Below, one piece after another: positions 17,327-26,200 of a stretch of DNA of 64,000 nucleotides. The notes under the pieces were generated by a model. The model had not been told where the DNA came from, ran no database searches, and saw only the letters and a list, made by a program, of their open reading frames with translations. How positions within the stretch are numbered: the first letter of the stretch is position 1; each line of letters begins with the position of its first letter. Source of the DNA: UBA10646 sp046296295 (GTDB lineage Bacteria > Bacteroidota > Bacteroidia > Chitinophagales > Chitinophagaceae); assembly GCA_046296295.1 (NCBI GenBank), contig JBKBLG010000003.1, positions 163,126-227,125 on the forward strand, read 5' to 3'. The position numbers and the translations under genes were made by a program.

Positions 17327-17593
17327 ATGGCTAAAGCAAATGAAATTAAGTATTTAACCGCCATTAAAGCCGAGAAACCTAAGAAAAAATTCTGCCGCTT
17401 TAAGAAGTACGGTATCCGTTACGTTGATTATAAAGACGTTGAGTTCTTAAAAAAGTTTGTGAACGAACAGGGTAAAATGTTGCCTCGCCGTATTACAGGT
17501 AACTCTTTAAAGTACCAACGTAAGGTAAGCGATGCTATTAAAAAAGCACGCCAAATGGCATTATTGCCTTTCGTAACAGATTTATTGAAATAG
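17327..17593 (+). CDS. rpsR: Ribosomal protein bS18
   Basis: This 88-residue basic protein has the bS18 core: FCRFKKYGIRYVDYKDVEFLKKFV, then GKMLPRRITGNSLKYQRKVSDAIKKARQMALLPF. It binds the platform of the 30S subunit together with bS6. A GCAA-loop terminator follows its stop, so rplI, downstream, may also have its own promoter. Confidence 0.96.
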   Translation: MAKANEIKYLTAIKAEKPKKKFCRFKKYGIRYVDYKDVEFLKKFVNEQGKMLPRRITGNSLKYQRKVSDAIKKARQMALLPFVTDLLK

Positions 17594-17603
17594 TATTATC
17601 TCA

Positions 17604-17626
17604 AAAGGCTGCGCAAGCAGCCTTTA
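17604..17626 (+). terminator. Intrinsic terminator after rpsR
   Basis: AAAGGCTGC and GCAGCCTTT form a 9-base-pair stem around a GCAA loop, followed by a short T-rich tract. Confidence 0.7.
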
Positions 17627-17715
17627 TTTAGTAACCATCCCTAATCTTGAGTAATTCAAGAGACAGTCACAATCCAACAACAGATTGGGCTCTGGGAATC
17701 TAAATTTTGCACATT

Positions 17716-18162
17716 ATGCAAGTTATTTTAATTCAAGACGTAGACAATTTAGGTGCTCGCAACGAAATCGTAACCGTTCGTAATGGTTATGCTCGCAACT
17801 ACCTAATCCCTCAAAAATTTGCAGTAGAAGCTAACCCTTCTAATTTAAAGCAATGGGAAGAGCGTGTGAAAGTACAACGCAAAAAAGAAGAGAAGTTATT
17901 GGCTGAAATCAAAACTGTTATTGGTGTACTACAAAATGGTCCATTGAAAATAGGTGCTAAAACAGGTACTACCGGCAAAATTTTCGGTAGCGTTACACCG
18001 CTTCAAATTACCCGTGCCATCCGCGACCAGAAAGGTTATGAAATTGATCGTAAGCGTATTACCATTGTAGATGAAGTAAAAGAATTAGGCACTTACAAAG
18101 CAATCATTGATTTCGGCAACGGTAATACTACCGAAGTTGAATTTGAAGTTATCGGTGAATAA
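17716..18162 (+). CDS. rplI: Ribosomal protein bL9
   Basis: This 148-residue protein starts at ATG 17716 (MQVILIQDVDNLG); an in-frame TTG three codons upstream is less likely. The N-terminal domain has VRNGYARNYLIPQKFAVEA, followed by a long charged helix and a C-terminal domain beginning near GAKTGTTGKIFGSVT. This is the usual bL9 layout and length. It stabilises the large ribosomal subunit. It follows rpsR after a 122-base gap containing a terminator. Confidence 0.95.
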   Translation: MQVILIQDVDNLGARNEIVTVRNGYARNYLIPQKFAVEANPSNLKQWEERVKVQRKKEEKLLAEIKTVIGVLQNGPLKIGAKTGTTGKIFGSVTPLQITRAIRDQKGYEIDRKRITIVDEVKELGTYKAIIDFGNGNTTEVEFEVIGE

Positions 18163-18167
18163 TTAGC

Positions 18168-18186
18168 TGCTACTTGTAAAGTAGCA
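18168..18186 (+). terminator. Short perfect hairpin just after rplI
   Basis: TGCTACTT and AAGTAGCA pair perfectly around GTA, starting 6 bases after the rplI stop. The downstream sequence is only weakly T-rich. Confidence 0.4.
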
Positions 18187-18210
18187 ATTATAATGAGCCA
18201 CCCAATAGAC

Positions 18211-18247
18211 GCCCCCAAAAAGTTAGACACTAATTGGGGGCATTTTT
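18211..18247 (+). terminator. Terminator-like hairpin; one arm resembles an IS3-type terminal repeat
   Basis: GCCCCCAA (18211-18218) pairs with TTGGGGGC (18234-18241) and is followed by ATTTTT, so it can terminate rplI transcription. The left part, CCCCCAAAAAGTTAGACACT, resembles terminal repeats of IS3-group insertion sequences, so it may be the scar of a lost element. Confidence 0.55.
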
Positions 18248-18585
18248 ATGTTCAAAAGTTATAAGTAGAGTTATGAATTCCGGCTTCAGTGTGTAAAGGC
18301 TGTTGTAGCATCATTTTCCTAACCGGCAAATGCTTGCTTAGGTTTTGATGTGGTATTACAACTAAACGGCACGAATTACATTTTAATTTTACGCCCTTTG
18401 GATTCAAAAGAATTGCAGCAACTAGGCAGCTTATAGTGAACGAAAAATTATTATGAAAAGCAACTTAGTTACTTATGCACCCCAGTATGTTTATGTTATC
18501 ATTTCTGGCAACTATATAGAACGTTGTGAAAAACTGATTTACAAAAGCATCCCTCGCAAGGGCGGTTGCTGAGCAGGCAAGCCAT
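18248..18585. other. Gene-free stretch between rplI and the acyl transferase
   Basis: No open reading frame with recognisable protein features and no RNA gene was seen. Short stop-interrupted frames suggest degraded sequence. A CCC...GGG hairpin lies near 18551-18562. The stretch ends in an exact repeat copy. Confidence 0.4.
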
Positions 18586-18601
18586 CATTTACCGTAAGGT
18601 A
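18586..18601 (+). repeat. Dispersed element, exact copy, between convergent rplI and acyl transferase
   Basis: CATTTACCGTAAGGTA matches the full consensus, 21 bases before the 3' end of the minus-strand acyl transferase. Confidence 0.9.
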
Positions 18602-18622
18602 CTTGATTAAATACATCGTGCA

Positions 18623-19615
18623 CTAATGGGCTACCATGAGACTACAGCCACGTACATCGCTAGTATCGAGCCTACCAAAAATACGAAAGCTGCCATCGGT
18701 ATATACCTCTGCAATATCGTCGGTGGCAATAAAGCTGCAACTGTACACATTAGCAAGATCAATGATATTTAGCACACCTCTGCCAGCAGCATAACATTGC
18801 AAAGGGTCGTCTTCGGCTCGTACACAAACTTGCATGGTATTACTACATACCAACCTACCATTGCCTTGAGCATAGGCTTGGCTCAATAATTCCGTCATTC
18901 CATACTCGCTATGAATGCAGCTAAGTTGAAAGGCGTTTTTGAGGGTATCGTGTACTTGCTCGAGGGTTAGTTCTTTTCTTCGGCCCTTCATACCGCCTGT
19001 TTCCATCACAATAACATGCTCACCTAAAGGCATAGGATATGCGGCAGCAAAATCGAGTAAAGCAAATGTTACACCAATAAGCAAGGTAGGTGTTGCAGCA
19101 GCAACCAATGTTTTTAATGCAGCCGCCAAAGCCTGGTGATCGTATAAATAAAACCCACTCTGCGGATGGTTACTAGTACGAATCAAATCATCTACCATCG
19201 TTACCAAGCTACTTCCTTTACGTTCTAAGTACGATGGTAACAAACCTAGAATACAATAGTTACGAACATTGCCATAAGCAGCTTCAAAGCCTTGCAGATA
19301 GCTTTTTGTATACAATGCCGCATCGGCCACATAATGCTTACTATTGATACTACCCGTTGTACCACTACTTTCAAATACTAGTTCTGGTGTAGCTCCATTT
19401 GTTATAAGTTGGTGGGTTTTAAAAAAAACAATGGGCAAATACGGAATTGCGGCAACGTTTTGAATCGTAAACGGGTCGTTAATACCTAACTGCCTACACC
19501 ATTGTTGATATACACTATTGTGTTGATACTGATAATAAAAAACATCTAAAGCACGTTGTTCGAAAGGTATTTGAGCATTGAAAATATTGTTAACAATGTG
19601 GTTGGCATCGAACAT
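18623..19615 (-). CDS. LuxE-like acyl-protein synthetase / acyl transferase
   Basis: This 330-residue member of the adenylate-forming group resembles LuxE and phenylacetate-CoA ligase. The phosphate-binding loop is VFESSGTTGSINSKHY near residue 80, METGGMKGRRKELT lies mid-protein, and HSEYGMTELLSQAY provides the acyl-adenylate tyrosine region. In luminous bacteria LuxE activates fatty acids, but there are no lux genes here, and in Bacteroidota such proteins are simply called acyl transferases. It starts at ATG 19615 and diverges from the lipoprotein gene. Its substrate is unknown. Confidence 0.75.
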   Translation of the reverse strand: MFDANHIVNNIFNAQIPFEQRALDVFYYQYQHNSVYQQWCRQLGINDPFTIQNVAAIPYLPIVFFKTHQLITNGATPELVFESSGTTGSINSKHYVADAALYTKSYLQGFEAAYGNVRNYCILGLLPSYLERKGSSLVTMVDDLIRTSNHPQSGFYLYDHQALAAALKTLVAAATPTLLIGVTFALLDFAAAYPMPLGEHVIVMETGGMKGRRKELTLEQVHDTLKNAFQLSCIHSEYGMTELLSQAYAQGNGRLVCSNTMQVCVRAEDDPLQCYAAGRGVLNIIDLANVYSCSFIATDDIAEVYTDGSFRIFGRLDTSDVRGCSLMVAH

Positions 19616-19633
19616 GTTACACCGCTATTTGAT

Positions 19634-19641
19634 TACATTTG
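19634..19641 (+). promoter_or_regulatory. Candidate -7 box for the lipoprotein gene
   Basis: TACATTTG fits TAnnTTTG and lies 16 bases before ATG 19658, inside the 42-base divergent gap. Confidence 0.5.
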
Positions 19642-19657
19642 GAACGAAAGCACAGTT

Positions 19658-20104
19658 ATGAAAGCAAAGCTATTGTTATTATCGTTAATCTGCATCAGCA
19701 TCATTGCTTGCAATAAAGATGAATTTACTACCAAGCCACAGCTCACATTTAAATCTGTGAATACACAACGTTTGGTACGTGGTACCACTATTACCTTTTT
19801 ACTCGGCTTTACAGATAAAGAAGGCGATATCGAGGATACCATTTATATGATTAAGCGTACCCGTAATTGTACCAACAGTAATATTACTGCACGTTATAAA
19901 GTTCCCGAATTCAATGCCGGCAAAAATGCAAGTGGCGATTTTGAACTTACATTAGGCTATAATTTCGGTAATGGCATCCCCGAAATTCAAGCACCACAGT
20001 GCCCAGGCCGTAACGATAGCAGCTTCTTTCTGTTTGTTTTAAAAGATAAAGCCGGTAACAGAAGCGATACAGTAAGTAGCCCAGAAGTGGTAATTATCCG
20101 ATAG
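19658..20104 (+). CDS. Hypothetical lipoprotein
   Basis: This 148-residue protein starts at ATG 19658 with a lipoprotein signal peptide (MKAKLLLLSLICISIIACNKDE), lipidated Cys near residue 18. The mature part is a single beta-rich domain with FTDKEGDIEDTIYMIKR and, near the end, FFLFVLKDKAGNRSDTVSSPEVVI. That resembles Bacteroidota surface lipoproteins with an immunoglobulin-like fold and the DxxGN pattern. A -7 box lies just upstream. Function is unknown. The next gene begins 3 bases after its stop, so the two are probably co-translated. Confidence 0.75.
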   Translation: MKAKLLLLSLICISIIACNKDEFTTKPQLTFKSVNTQRLVRGTTITFLLGFTDKEGDIEDTIYMIKRTRNCTNSNITARYKVPEFNAGKNASGDFELTLGYNFGNGIPEIQAPQCPGRNDSSFFLFVLKDKAGNRSDTVSSPEVVIIR

Positions 20105-20107
20105 TCT

Positions 20108-20968
20108 TTGCAACCAATTACTACTCTTATAAGGTTATTACTATACCTCAACATATGGTATGCATGTTGTGTTGTAGCTCTTGTAACAAGTTTGTACCTT
20201 TCGGTAAATGATGCCCCGCCCAATATGCCACAGGCATTATTTGTTGCTTTAGGAACGCAGTTGTTTTACACTTTTATTTATTTGCGAAACTGTACCTACG
20301 CAAGCAACAATGAACGGTTAATGTGGTACTATCGGCATCGTGCTGGTATAAAAACCTATCTATACATTGGGCTTTTTTGCTTACTTGTTACAGGCACATT
20401 GGCTTACAGTAGCATTACAGCAACAACTTTTTTCGGCATGCTTACGAGTGCCTTTATAAGCACGGCTTATGCATTCTCTTTCAATTTTAATGGCCACCGC
20501 CTACAACTAAGAAATATTGGCTGGTTAAAACCATTTATTGTAGCATTAGCTTGGGTATTATTAGTTAGCAGTTGTTGTATAACAAATGTAACATCGTGGC
20601 CTTTATTAGTACATATTAGCTGTATGCTTTGGCTCTATATTAGCCTGCTTTGCATTGTTTTTGATATGAAAGATGTGAACAACGATGCTGCAAAAGGTAT
20701 TCGCACATTCGCCGTTCGCCTAGGCATTCGCAACACGTGGAAGTATATCATTATACCGTTATCAGTAGTATACATGTTATCAGTACTACCATTGTACACA
20801 GTGCATCAAGCCATGATCATAAATGCTACAACACTTATTCCATTATATTTCATTTACCGTAAGGTTCAACCTACAACTTCACTAACATTTTATTTGTTGG
20901 TAGTAGATGGCTGCATGCTACTATGGGCTTGTACACATATCGTTATTTGGTATGCCAATGCACCTTAA
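20108..20968 (+). CDS. UbiA-like integral membrane protein, first Asp motif not seen
   Basis: This 286-residue protein has about eight hydrophobic helices. The segment FDMKDVNNDAAKGIRTFAVRLG matches the second Asp-rich motif of UbiA prenyltransferases, but the first motif (NxxxDxxxD) expected near residue 60 is not recognisable, so it may be a divergent or non-catalytic relative. The start is probably TTG 20108, directly after the lipoprotein stop; no in-frame ATG occurs in the first 30 codons. It contains two repeat copies: a GAAA variant encoding LSVND and an exact copy encoding IYRKV. Confidence 0.65.
   Translation: MQPITTLIRLLLYLNIWYACCVVALVTSLYLSVNDAPPNMPQALFVALGTQLFYTFIYLRNCTYASNNERLMWYYRHRAGIKTYLYIGLFCLLVTGTLAYSSITATTFFGMLTSAFISTAYAFSFNFNGHRLQLRNIGWLKPFIVALAWVLLVSSCCITNVTSWPLLVHISCMLWLYISLLCIVFDMKDVNNDAAKGIRTFAVRLGIRNTWKYIIIPLSVVYMLSVLPLYTVHQAMIINATTLIPLYFIYRKVQPTTSLTFYLLVVDGCMLLWACTHIVIWYANAP
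20196..20210 (+). repeat. Dispersed element, GAAA variant, in the UbiA-like gene
   Basis: ACCTTTCGGTAAATG is the reverse complement of CATTTACCGAAAGGT; only the loop differs from consensus. It encodes LSVN. Confidence 0.65.
20851..20866 (+). repeat. Dispersed element, exact core, in the UbiA-like gene
   Basis: CATTTACCGTAAGGTT carries the exact 14-base core and encodes IYRKV in a loop between helices. Confidence 0.85.
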
Positions 20969-21008
20969 CTTCATGCATTATTTACAGCACACTTTAAATT
21001 AGAATTAT

Positions 21009-22148
21009 ATGGCTAAAGAGAAAAAAGAACAGAAAAAAACAAAAAAAACCGATAAAAAACTGGCTCCGATTCTAACCGAGCATGCCATAGATTTTTTGAA
21101 AAACTATATCAATACACCATCGCCGGTTGGTTTTGAAAGTGGCGGACAAAAAGTATGGCTCGATTATATCAAACCTTATGTTGATACCCATTTTGTAGAC
21201 CCTTACGGTACTGCTGTTGGTGTAATTAACCCCGATGCTCCTTTTAAAGTAGTAATTGAAGCACATGCCGATGAAATCAGTTGGTTTGTGAATTATATTA
21301 ACGAACAAGGATTGATATACCTAAAACGCAACGGCGGTGTTGACCATCAGGTAGCACCAGCCAAACGTGTACTCATACACGGCCGTAAAGGTGCGGTTAA
21401 AGCGGTTTTTGGTTGGCCAGCTATTCACACACGCCTTGGCAACCCCGATGCTAAAGAACCCCAACCACGTGTTGATAATCTATTTTTAGATTGCGGTGCT
21501 CGTAGTAAAAAAGAGGTAGAAGCACTTGGCATTCATATTGGTGCTGTAGTTACTTATCAAGATGGGTTCGATGAACTTGCAAACGATTACCTGATTGGCC
21601 GTGCTTTTGATAACCGTATTGGCGGTTTCATGATTGCGCAAGTGGCTCGCTTATTACATGACAACAAGGCGCAATTGCCTTTTGGCTTATATGTTGTGAA
21701 CGCTGTTCAAGAAGAAATAGGCTTACGTGGTGCAGAAATGATTGCTCGCCGCATTAAGCCTAACATTGCTATTATTACCGATGTTACCCACGATACCCAA
21801 ACACCTATGATTAATAAAATCATAGAAGGTGATATTGCCTGCGGCAAAGGCCCATCGCTGGCATACGGCCCTGCAGTGCACAATAAATTATTGAATCTGG
21901 TGCTAGATATAGCTGAGCAAAAGAATATTGCAGTACAAAACCGAACCGTGAGCCGCAGCACAGGCACCGATACCGATAGCTTTGCCTACGCTAACGATGG
22001 CTGCCCTAGCGTACTTATTTCTATACCATTGCGCTACATGCACACACCAGCAGAAATGTTACACAAAAGCGATATTGAGGGTACGATTCGTTTAATGTAC
22101 GAAACCTTACTTACACTTACGCCAGAAACTAATCTCAGCTATTTGTAA
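21009..22148 (+). CDS. M42-family metallo-aminopeptidase
   Basis: This 379-residue dizinc aminopeptidase (glutamyl aminopeptidase/endoglucanase M family) has the metal ligands and catalytic residues in EAHADEIS (His, Asp), GRAFDNRIGG (Asp), VQEEIGLRGA (catalytic Glu and ligand Glu), TDVTHD (Asp) and YMHTPAEM (His). The first 20 residues are almost all Lys/Glu and are not part of the family core. It is predicted to be cytoplasmic and to degrade peptides. It starts at ATG 21009 and ends before a long perfect hairpin. Confidence 0.9.
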   Translation: MAKEKKEQKKTKKTDKKLAPILTEHAIDFLKNYINTPSPVGFESGGQKVWLDYIKPYVDTHFVDPYGTAVGVINPDAPFKVVIEAHADEISWFVNYINEQGLIYLKRNGGVDHQVAPAKRVLIHGRKGAVKAVFGWPAIHTRLGNPDAKEPQPRVDNLFLDCGARSKKEVEALGIHIGAVVTYQDGFDELANDYLIGRAFDNRIGGFMIAQVARLLHDNKAQLPFGLYVVNAVQEEIGLRGAEMIARRIKPNIAIITDVTHDTQTPMINKIIEGDIACGKGPSLAYGPAVHNKLLNLVLDIAEQKNIAVQNRTVSRSTGTDTDSFAYANDGCPSVLISIPLRYMHTPAEMLHKSDIEGTIRLMYETLLTLTPETNLSYL

Positions 22149-22165
22149 TGGCATATATATACTAT

Positions 22166-22208
22166 GAAATAATCATGGGGGCTGCTACGCAGCCCCCATG
22201 ATTATTTC
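22166..22208 (+). terminator. Perfect 20-base-pair hairpin after the M42 peptidase
   Basis: Two 20-base arms (GAAATAATCATGGGGGCTGC and its exact complement) flank the loop TAC, 17 bases after the stop. The outer A/T-rich ends of the arms supply A and T tracts, so it could act in either direction. Confidence 0.75.
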
Positions 22209-22214
22209 ACTAAG

Positions 22215-22229
22215 GCCTTACGGCAAATG
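22215..22229 (+). repeat. Dispersed element, covarying GCC/GGC stem
   Basis: GCCTTACGGCAAATG is the reverse complement of CATTTGCCGTAAGGC. Compared with consensus, A-T is replaced by G-C on both sides of the stem, so pairing is preserved. It lies just after the hairpin terminator. Confidence 0.75.
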
Positions 22230-22337
22230 TCGTTGCAGCCAATAACATAGCTATTACCGACTTAAAAACACACAAATACAGCATCAAATGCCAACAAAAC
22301 GGTTAATTTGCAATTAGCAAGCATTGAACAAAAGAGC

Positions 22338-23162
22338 ATGAAACTAAAAATAGCCATCCTAGATTTATACAACGGTTTCGAAAACCAAGGCATGCGTTGT
22401 ATTCGTGAAATCATTAACCAATGGTCAGAACAACACCACCTAGCTATTGATTTCGATGAATTTGATGTTCGGCGCACCAACCAAGTTCCTGATACTTCTT
22501 ACGATGCCTATATAAGCAGTGGCGGCCCTGGCAGCCCGCTTGAAAGCGAAGGCACTGCTTGGGAAAATGCCTACTACGGCTGGCTTCAACAAATGCTCGA
22601 TTACAACGCAAGCATAGAAGGCTATCCTAAGAAAAAGGTATTTTTCATTTGTCACAGTTTTCAACTTGCTTGCCGCTATTTCAATATTGGCAATGTATGT
22701 AAGCGAGTATCAACAGCATTTGGTGTTTTCCCCATACATATGACGCTAGACGGTCAGCATGAACAAATATTTAAAGGCCTCCGCGACCCATTTTACGCGG
22801 TTGATAGCCGCGACTTTCAAGTAATTGAGCCCGATATGGCTCGTATTGATGCTATGGGTGGCCAAATACTAGCCATAGAAAAAGAGCGACCACATGTACC
22901 CTACGAACGTGCCATTATGGCCATGCGATTTAATGAACATATGGTAGGAACACAATTTCACCCCGAAGCCGATGCCGTAGGTATGAGCATGCACTTACAA
23001 ACAGAAGCCCGCAAAAAAATTGTTGTAGAAAACCACGGCCTAGAAAAGTGGCAAAGTATGATTGACCATTTGAACGACCCCGATAAAATTCTTTGGACTT
23101 ACAGCCACATTCTACCTAACTTCTTATTAGATACCGTGCATCAACTAACCGAAGCCGAATAA
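22338..23162 (+). CDS. Class I glutamine amidotransferase (GMP synthase-like domain)
   Basis: This 274-residue protein starts at ATG 22338 (MKLKIAILDLYNGFENQG). It has SGGPGSPLE near residue 65, a nucleophile elbow FFICHSFQLACRYF near residue 110, and the His-Glu pair in GTQFHPEAD near residue 210. The elbow lacks the usual GxCxG glycines (ICHSFQ). It is a stand-alone glutaminase-like domain without a synthetase partner next to it. Its acceptor is unknown, and it might hydrolyse another amide. The gene is bracketed by repeat copies on both sides. Confidence 0.75.
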   Translation: MKLKIAILDLYNGFENQGMRCIREIINQWSEQHHLAIDFDEFDVRRTNQVPDTSYDAYISSGGPGSPLESEGTAWENAYYGWLQQMLDYNASIEGYPKKKVFFICHSFQLACRYFNIGNVCKRVSTAFGVFPIHMTLDGQHEQIFKGLRDPFYAVDSRDFQVIEPDMARIDAMGGQILAIEKERPHVPYERAIMAMRFNEHMVGTQFHPEADAVGMSMHLQTEARKKIVVENHGLEKWQSMIDHLNDPDKILWTYSHILPNFLLDTVHQLTEAE

Positions 23163-23189
23163 CGTTAGCATAATAGTTTCAATTAGTTC

Positions 23190-23204
23190 ACCTTACGGTA
23201 AATG
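23190..23204 (+). repeat. Dispersed element, exact copy (inverted), downstream of the GATase
   Basis: ACCTTACGGTAAATG is the exact reverse complement of the consensus. With the copy at 23217 it forms a 42-base inverted repeat. Confidence 0.9.
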
Positions 23205-23216
23205 AGTTGCGTTATT

Positions 23217-23231
23217 CATTTACCGTAAGGT
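23217..23231 (+). repeat. Dispersed element, exact copy, upstream of mfd
   Basis: CATTTACCGTAAGGT is exact and faces the inverted copy at 23190-23204 across 12 bases. The two arms can pair over 15 bases. Confidence 0.9.
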
Positions 23232-23277
23232 TTATGATATCTACATCAAATCGCCAACCCAACGGCTTTCGAGTTGT

Positions 23278-23285
23278 TATCTTTG
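23278..23285 (+). promoter_or_regulatory. -7 box of mfd; nearly leaderless transcript
   Basis: TATCTTTG followed by C fits the Bacteroidota -7 box and ends 9 bases before the mfd ATG, implying a very short or absent leader. Confidence 0.6.
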
Positions 23286-23294
23286 CAACGGACT

Positions 23295-26200
23295 ATGAAC
23301 TTACAGCAACTACTGGAGCAATACCAGCGCAACCCCCGCCTGCAACAGCTTGCGGGCCAACTGCTTTATGCAGACAAGCAACATATATACCTTACTAACC
23401 TTGCAGGCTCAAGTGTAGAACAGGTATTAGCAGCCTTATTTTTAGGCAGTCAACCCAACCCCGATGGCACAGCCTCACATGTACTTGGTAATGACTGGAC
23501 AAATGCCGGCTTCAACCATTTAGTAATTTTGAATGATGCTGAAGAAGCTGCTTATTTTCATAACACAGTGGAAAATATTACCAGTGCATTAGACTTGTTT
23601 TACTTTCCGGCATCGTTTAAAAATCGAAAGAATTTTAAGTTATTGAACAGTAGCAATGTAATGCTACGTACAGAGGCGCTTACAAAATTATCGAAAGGTG
23701 GGCATCGAAAAATTATCATTACTTATCCGGAGGCGCTATTCGAAAAAGTAGTGTTACCAGGTACTTTAAGTGATAACATTATTCAAATAAAAGCTAACGA
23801 TACCATTAACCTCGATGGTTTGTTAGAGTTATTTGTAATGTATGGTTTTGTGCGTACTGATTTTGTATACGAGCCTGGCCAATTTGCCGTAAGGGGGGGC
23901 ATTTTAGATATCTACTCTTTTGGCAATGAAAAGCCTTATCGTATTGAATTATTTGGGAACGAGGTAGATAGTATTCGCATTTTTGACCCAGAAAGTCAGT
24001 TAAGTGAACGCAGATTATTACAAGTAAGCATTATCCCTAATGTTGAAACGCAGTTTGATAGTGGCGAAAAAGTAACCCTCTTAGAATTTCTTCCTGAACA
24101 TACCATTGTGTGGTTAAAAGATTGGGATGTTATCAAAGAAAAAATTCAAGTACAAGAAGAAGACCTTGGCCTGTATTTGCAACGTGTTGCCGATGGTTTA
24201 GTTACATCTGAACCTGACGACGATGAAGATGAAACAAAAATTCTAAAAAATATTTCTTTACAAGATATTGTACCAGCTGCAACAACTGAGCGGCAGCTAC
24301 AACAGTTTCATACCGTTGAATTTGGTTTTAGAGCACACATAGCCAACTACGAAATTGCTTTTAATACACAACCCCAGCCCTCGTTTAACAGGCAATTCGA
24401 CCTGCTAATTAAAAATTTAAAAGGGTATGAAGCGAAGGGATACCATATTTATCTTTTTGCTGAACAAGCAAAGCAATTAGAACGCCTGCATTCCATTTTT
24501 ACAGATTTAAAAACCGAAATTCAATTCATCCCCGTTGCTACAAGCATTCACGAAGGCTTTATTGACAACGATATTAAAGTGGTATGTTACACCGACCACC
24601 AAATTTTTCAACGCTACCATAAGTATAAGGTTAAGCAAGCTTTTAATAAGAGTAAAGCCTTAACCTTAAAAACACTTCGCGACTTGCAACCCGGCGATTA
24701 TGTAACACATATTGACCATGGTGTAGGAACATATAGTGGCTTGCAAAAAATTGAAGTGAATGGTAAGCTGCAAGAAGCCGTTAGAATAATTTATAAAGAC
24801 AGTGATATACTGTACGTAAATATTAATTCACTCCATAAAATTTCAAAGTATACAGGCAAAGAAGGCACACAACCTAAAATCAATAAATTAGGTAGCGATG
24901 TTTGGAGCAAGCTTAAAGAAAAAACAAAAACGAAGGTTAAAGAAATTGCTTTCGACCTAATTCAACTATACGCACAACGAAAGGCACAAGCAGGTTTCGC
25001 ATACAACCCCGACAACTATATGCAAACCGAACTTGAAGCGAGCTTCATTTATGAAGATACCCCCGACCAAGCAAAAGCAACCGCCGATGTTAAGCGAGAT
25101 ATGGAAAGCAGTAGCCCTATGGACAGGTTAGTGTGCGGCGATGTTGGCTTTGGCAAAACAGAAGTAGCTATAAGAGCAGCCTTTAAAGCAGCAGTAGATG
25201 GCAAGCAAGTAGCTGTATTGGTACCAACCACTATTCTTGCATTTCAGCATTACAAAAACTTTAAAGACCGACTGAAAGATTTTCCGGTTACAGTTGATTA
25301 CATCAATCGTTTTAAAAGTGCAAAAGAAAAAAAGACCACTTTAGAAAAACTAGCGCAAGGGCAAATTGATATTATTGTTGGAACCCACGGCCTATTAGGA
25401 AAAGAAGTTAAGTTCAAAGACCTAGGCCTAATGATAATTGATGAAGAACAAAAATTTGGTGTAGCACATAAAGAAAAATTGAAAACACTTCGTGCCACCA
25501 TTGATTGTTTAACATTAACGGCTACACCAATACCACGTACATTACAATTTAGTTTGATGGGTGCTAGAGATTTAAGTATCATCAACACACCGCCACCCAA
25601 TAGGCAACCTATTCAAACAGAGATATGTGTATTTAATGAAGATACCATTAGAGATGCCATTTATTTTGAAACCAACAGGGGTGGTCAAGTATTCTTCATA
25701 CACAATCGGGTTCAAGGCTTAGCTGAAATGGCAGCAATGATTAATGCTTGGTGCCCAGACCTTAATATCAGCTATGCCCATGGGCAAATGGAAGGCCATG
25801 AACTAGAAGAGAAAATTTTAGACTTTGTAGAACGCAAATACGATGTACTTGTATGTACCAACATTGTTGAAAGTGGCGTAGATATTGCCAATGTGAATAC
25901 CATTATCGTTAATAATGCACACCACTTTGGCCTGAGCGATTTACACCAATTACGTGGCCGTGTGGGCAGAAGTAATAAAAAAGCATTCTGCTATTTATTA
26001 GCGCCACCTATGAGCACACTACCCAACGATAGTAGAAAACGCTTACAAACCTTAGAACAATTCACAGATTTAGGAAGTGGCTTTCAAATTGCTATGAGAG
26101 ACTTAGATATTCGCGGAGCTGGCAACTTACTTGGAGGCGAGCAAACCGGCTTTATGGCTGAAATTGGGTTTGAGATGTATCAAAAAATTTTGGAGGAAGC

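Noticed and set aside
17604..17625. GCAA-loop hairpin after rpsR as another dispersed element
   Set aside because: The stem is longer and unrelated in sequence and there is no CATTT tail; it is an ordinary terminator.
23881..23900. Element-like TTGCCGTAAGGG in mfd
   Set aside because: It encodes the conserved Mfd motif QFAVRGG and lacks the CATTT tail; the resemblance is explained by the protein.
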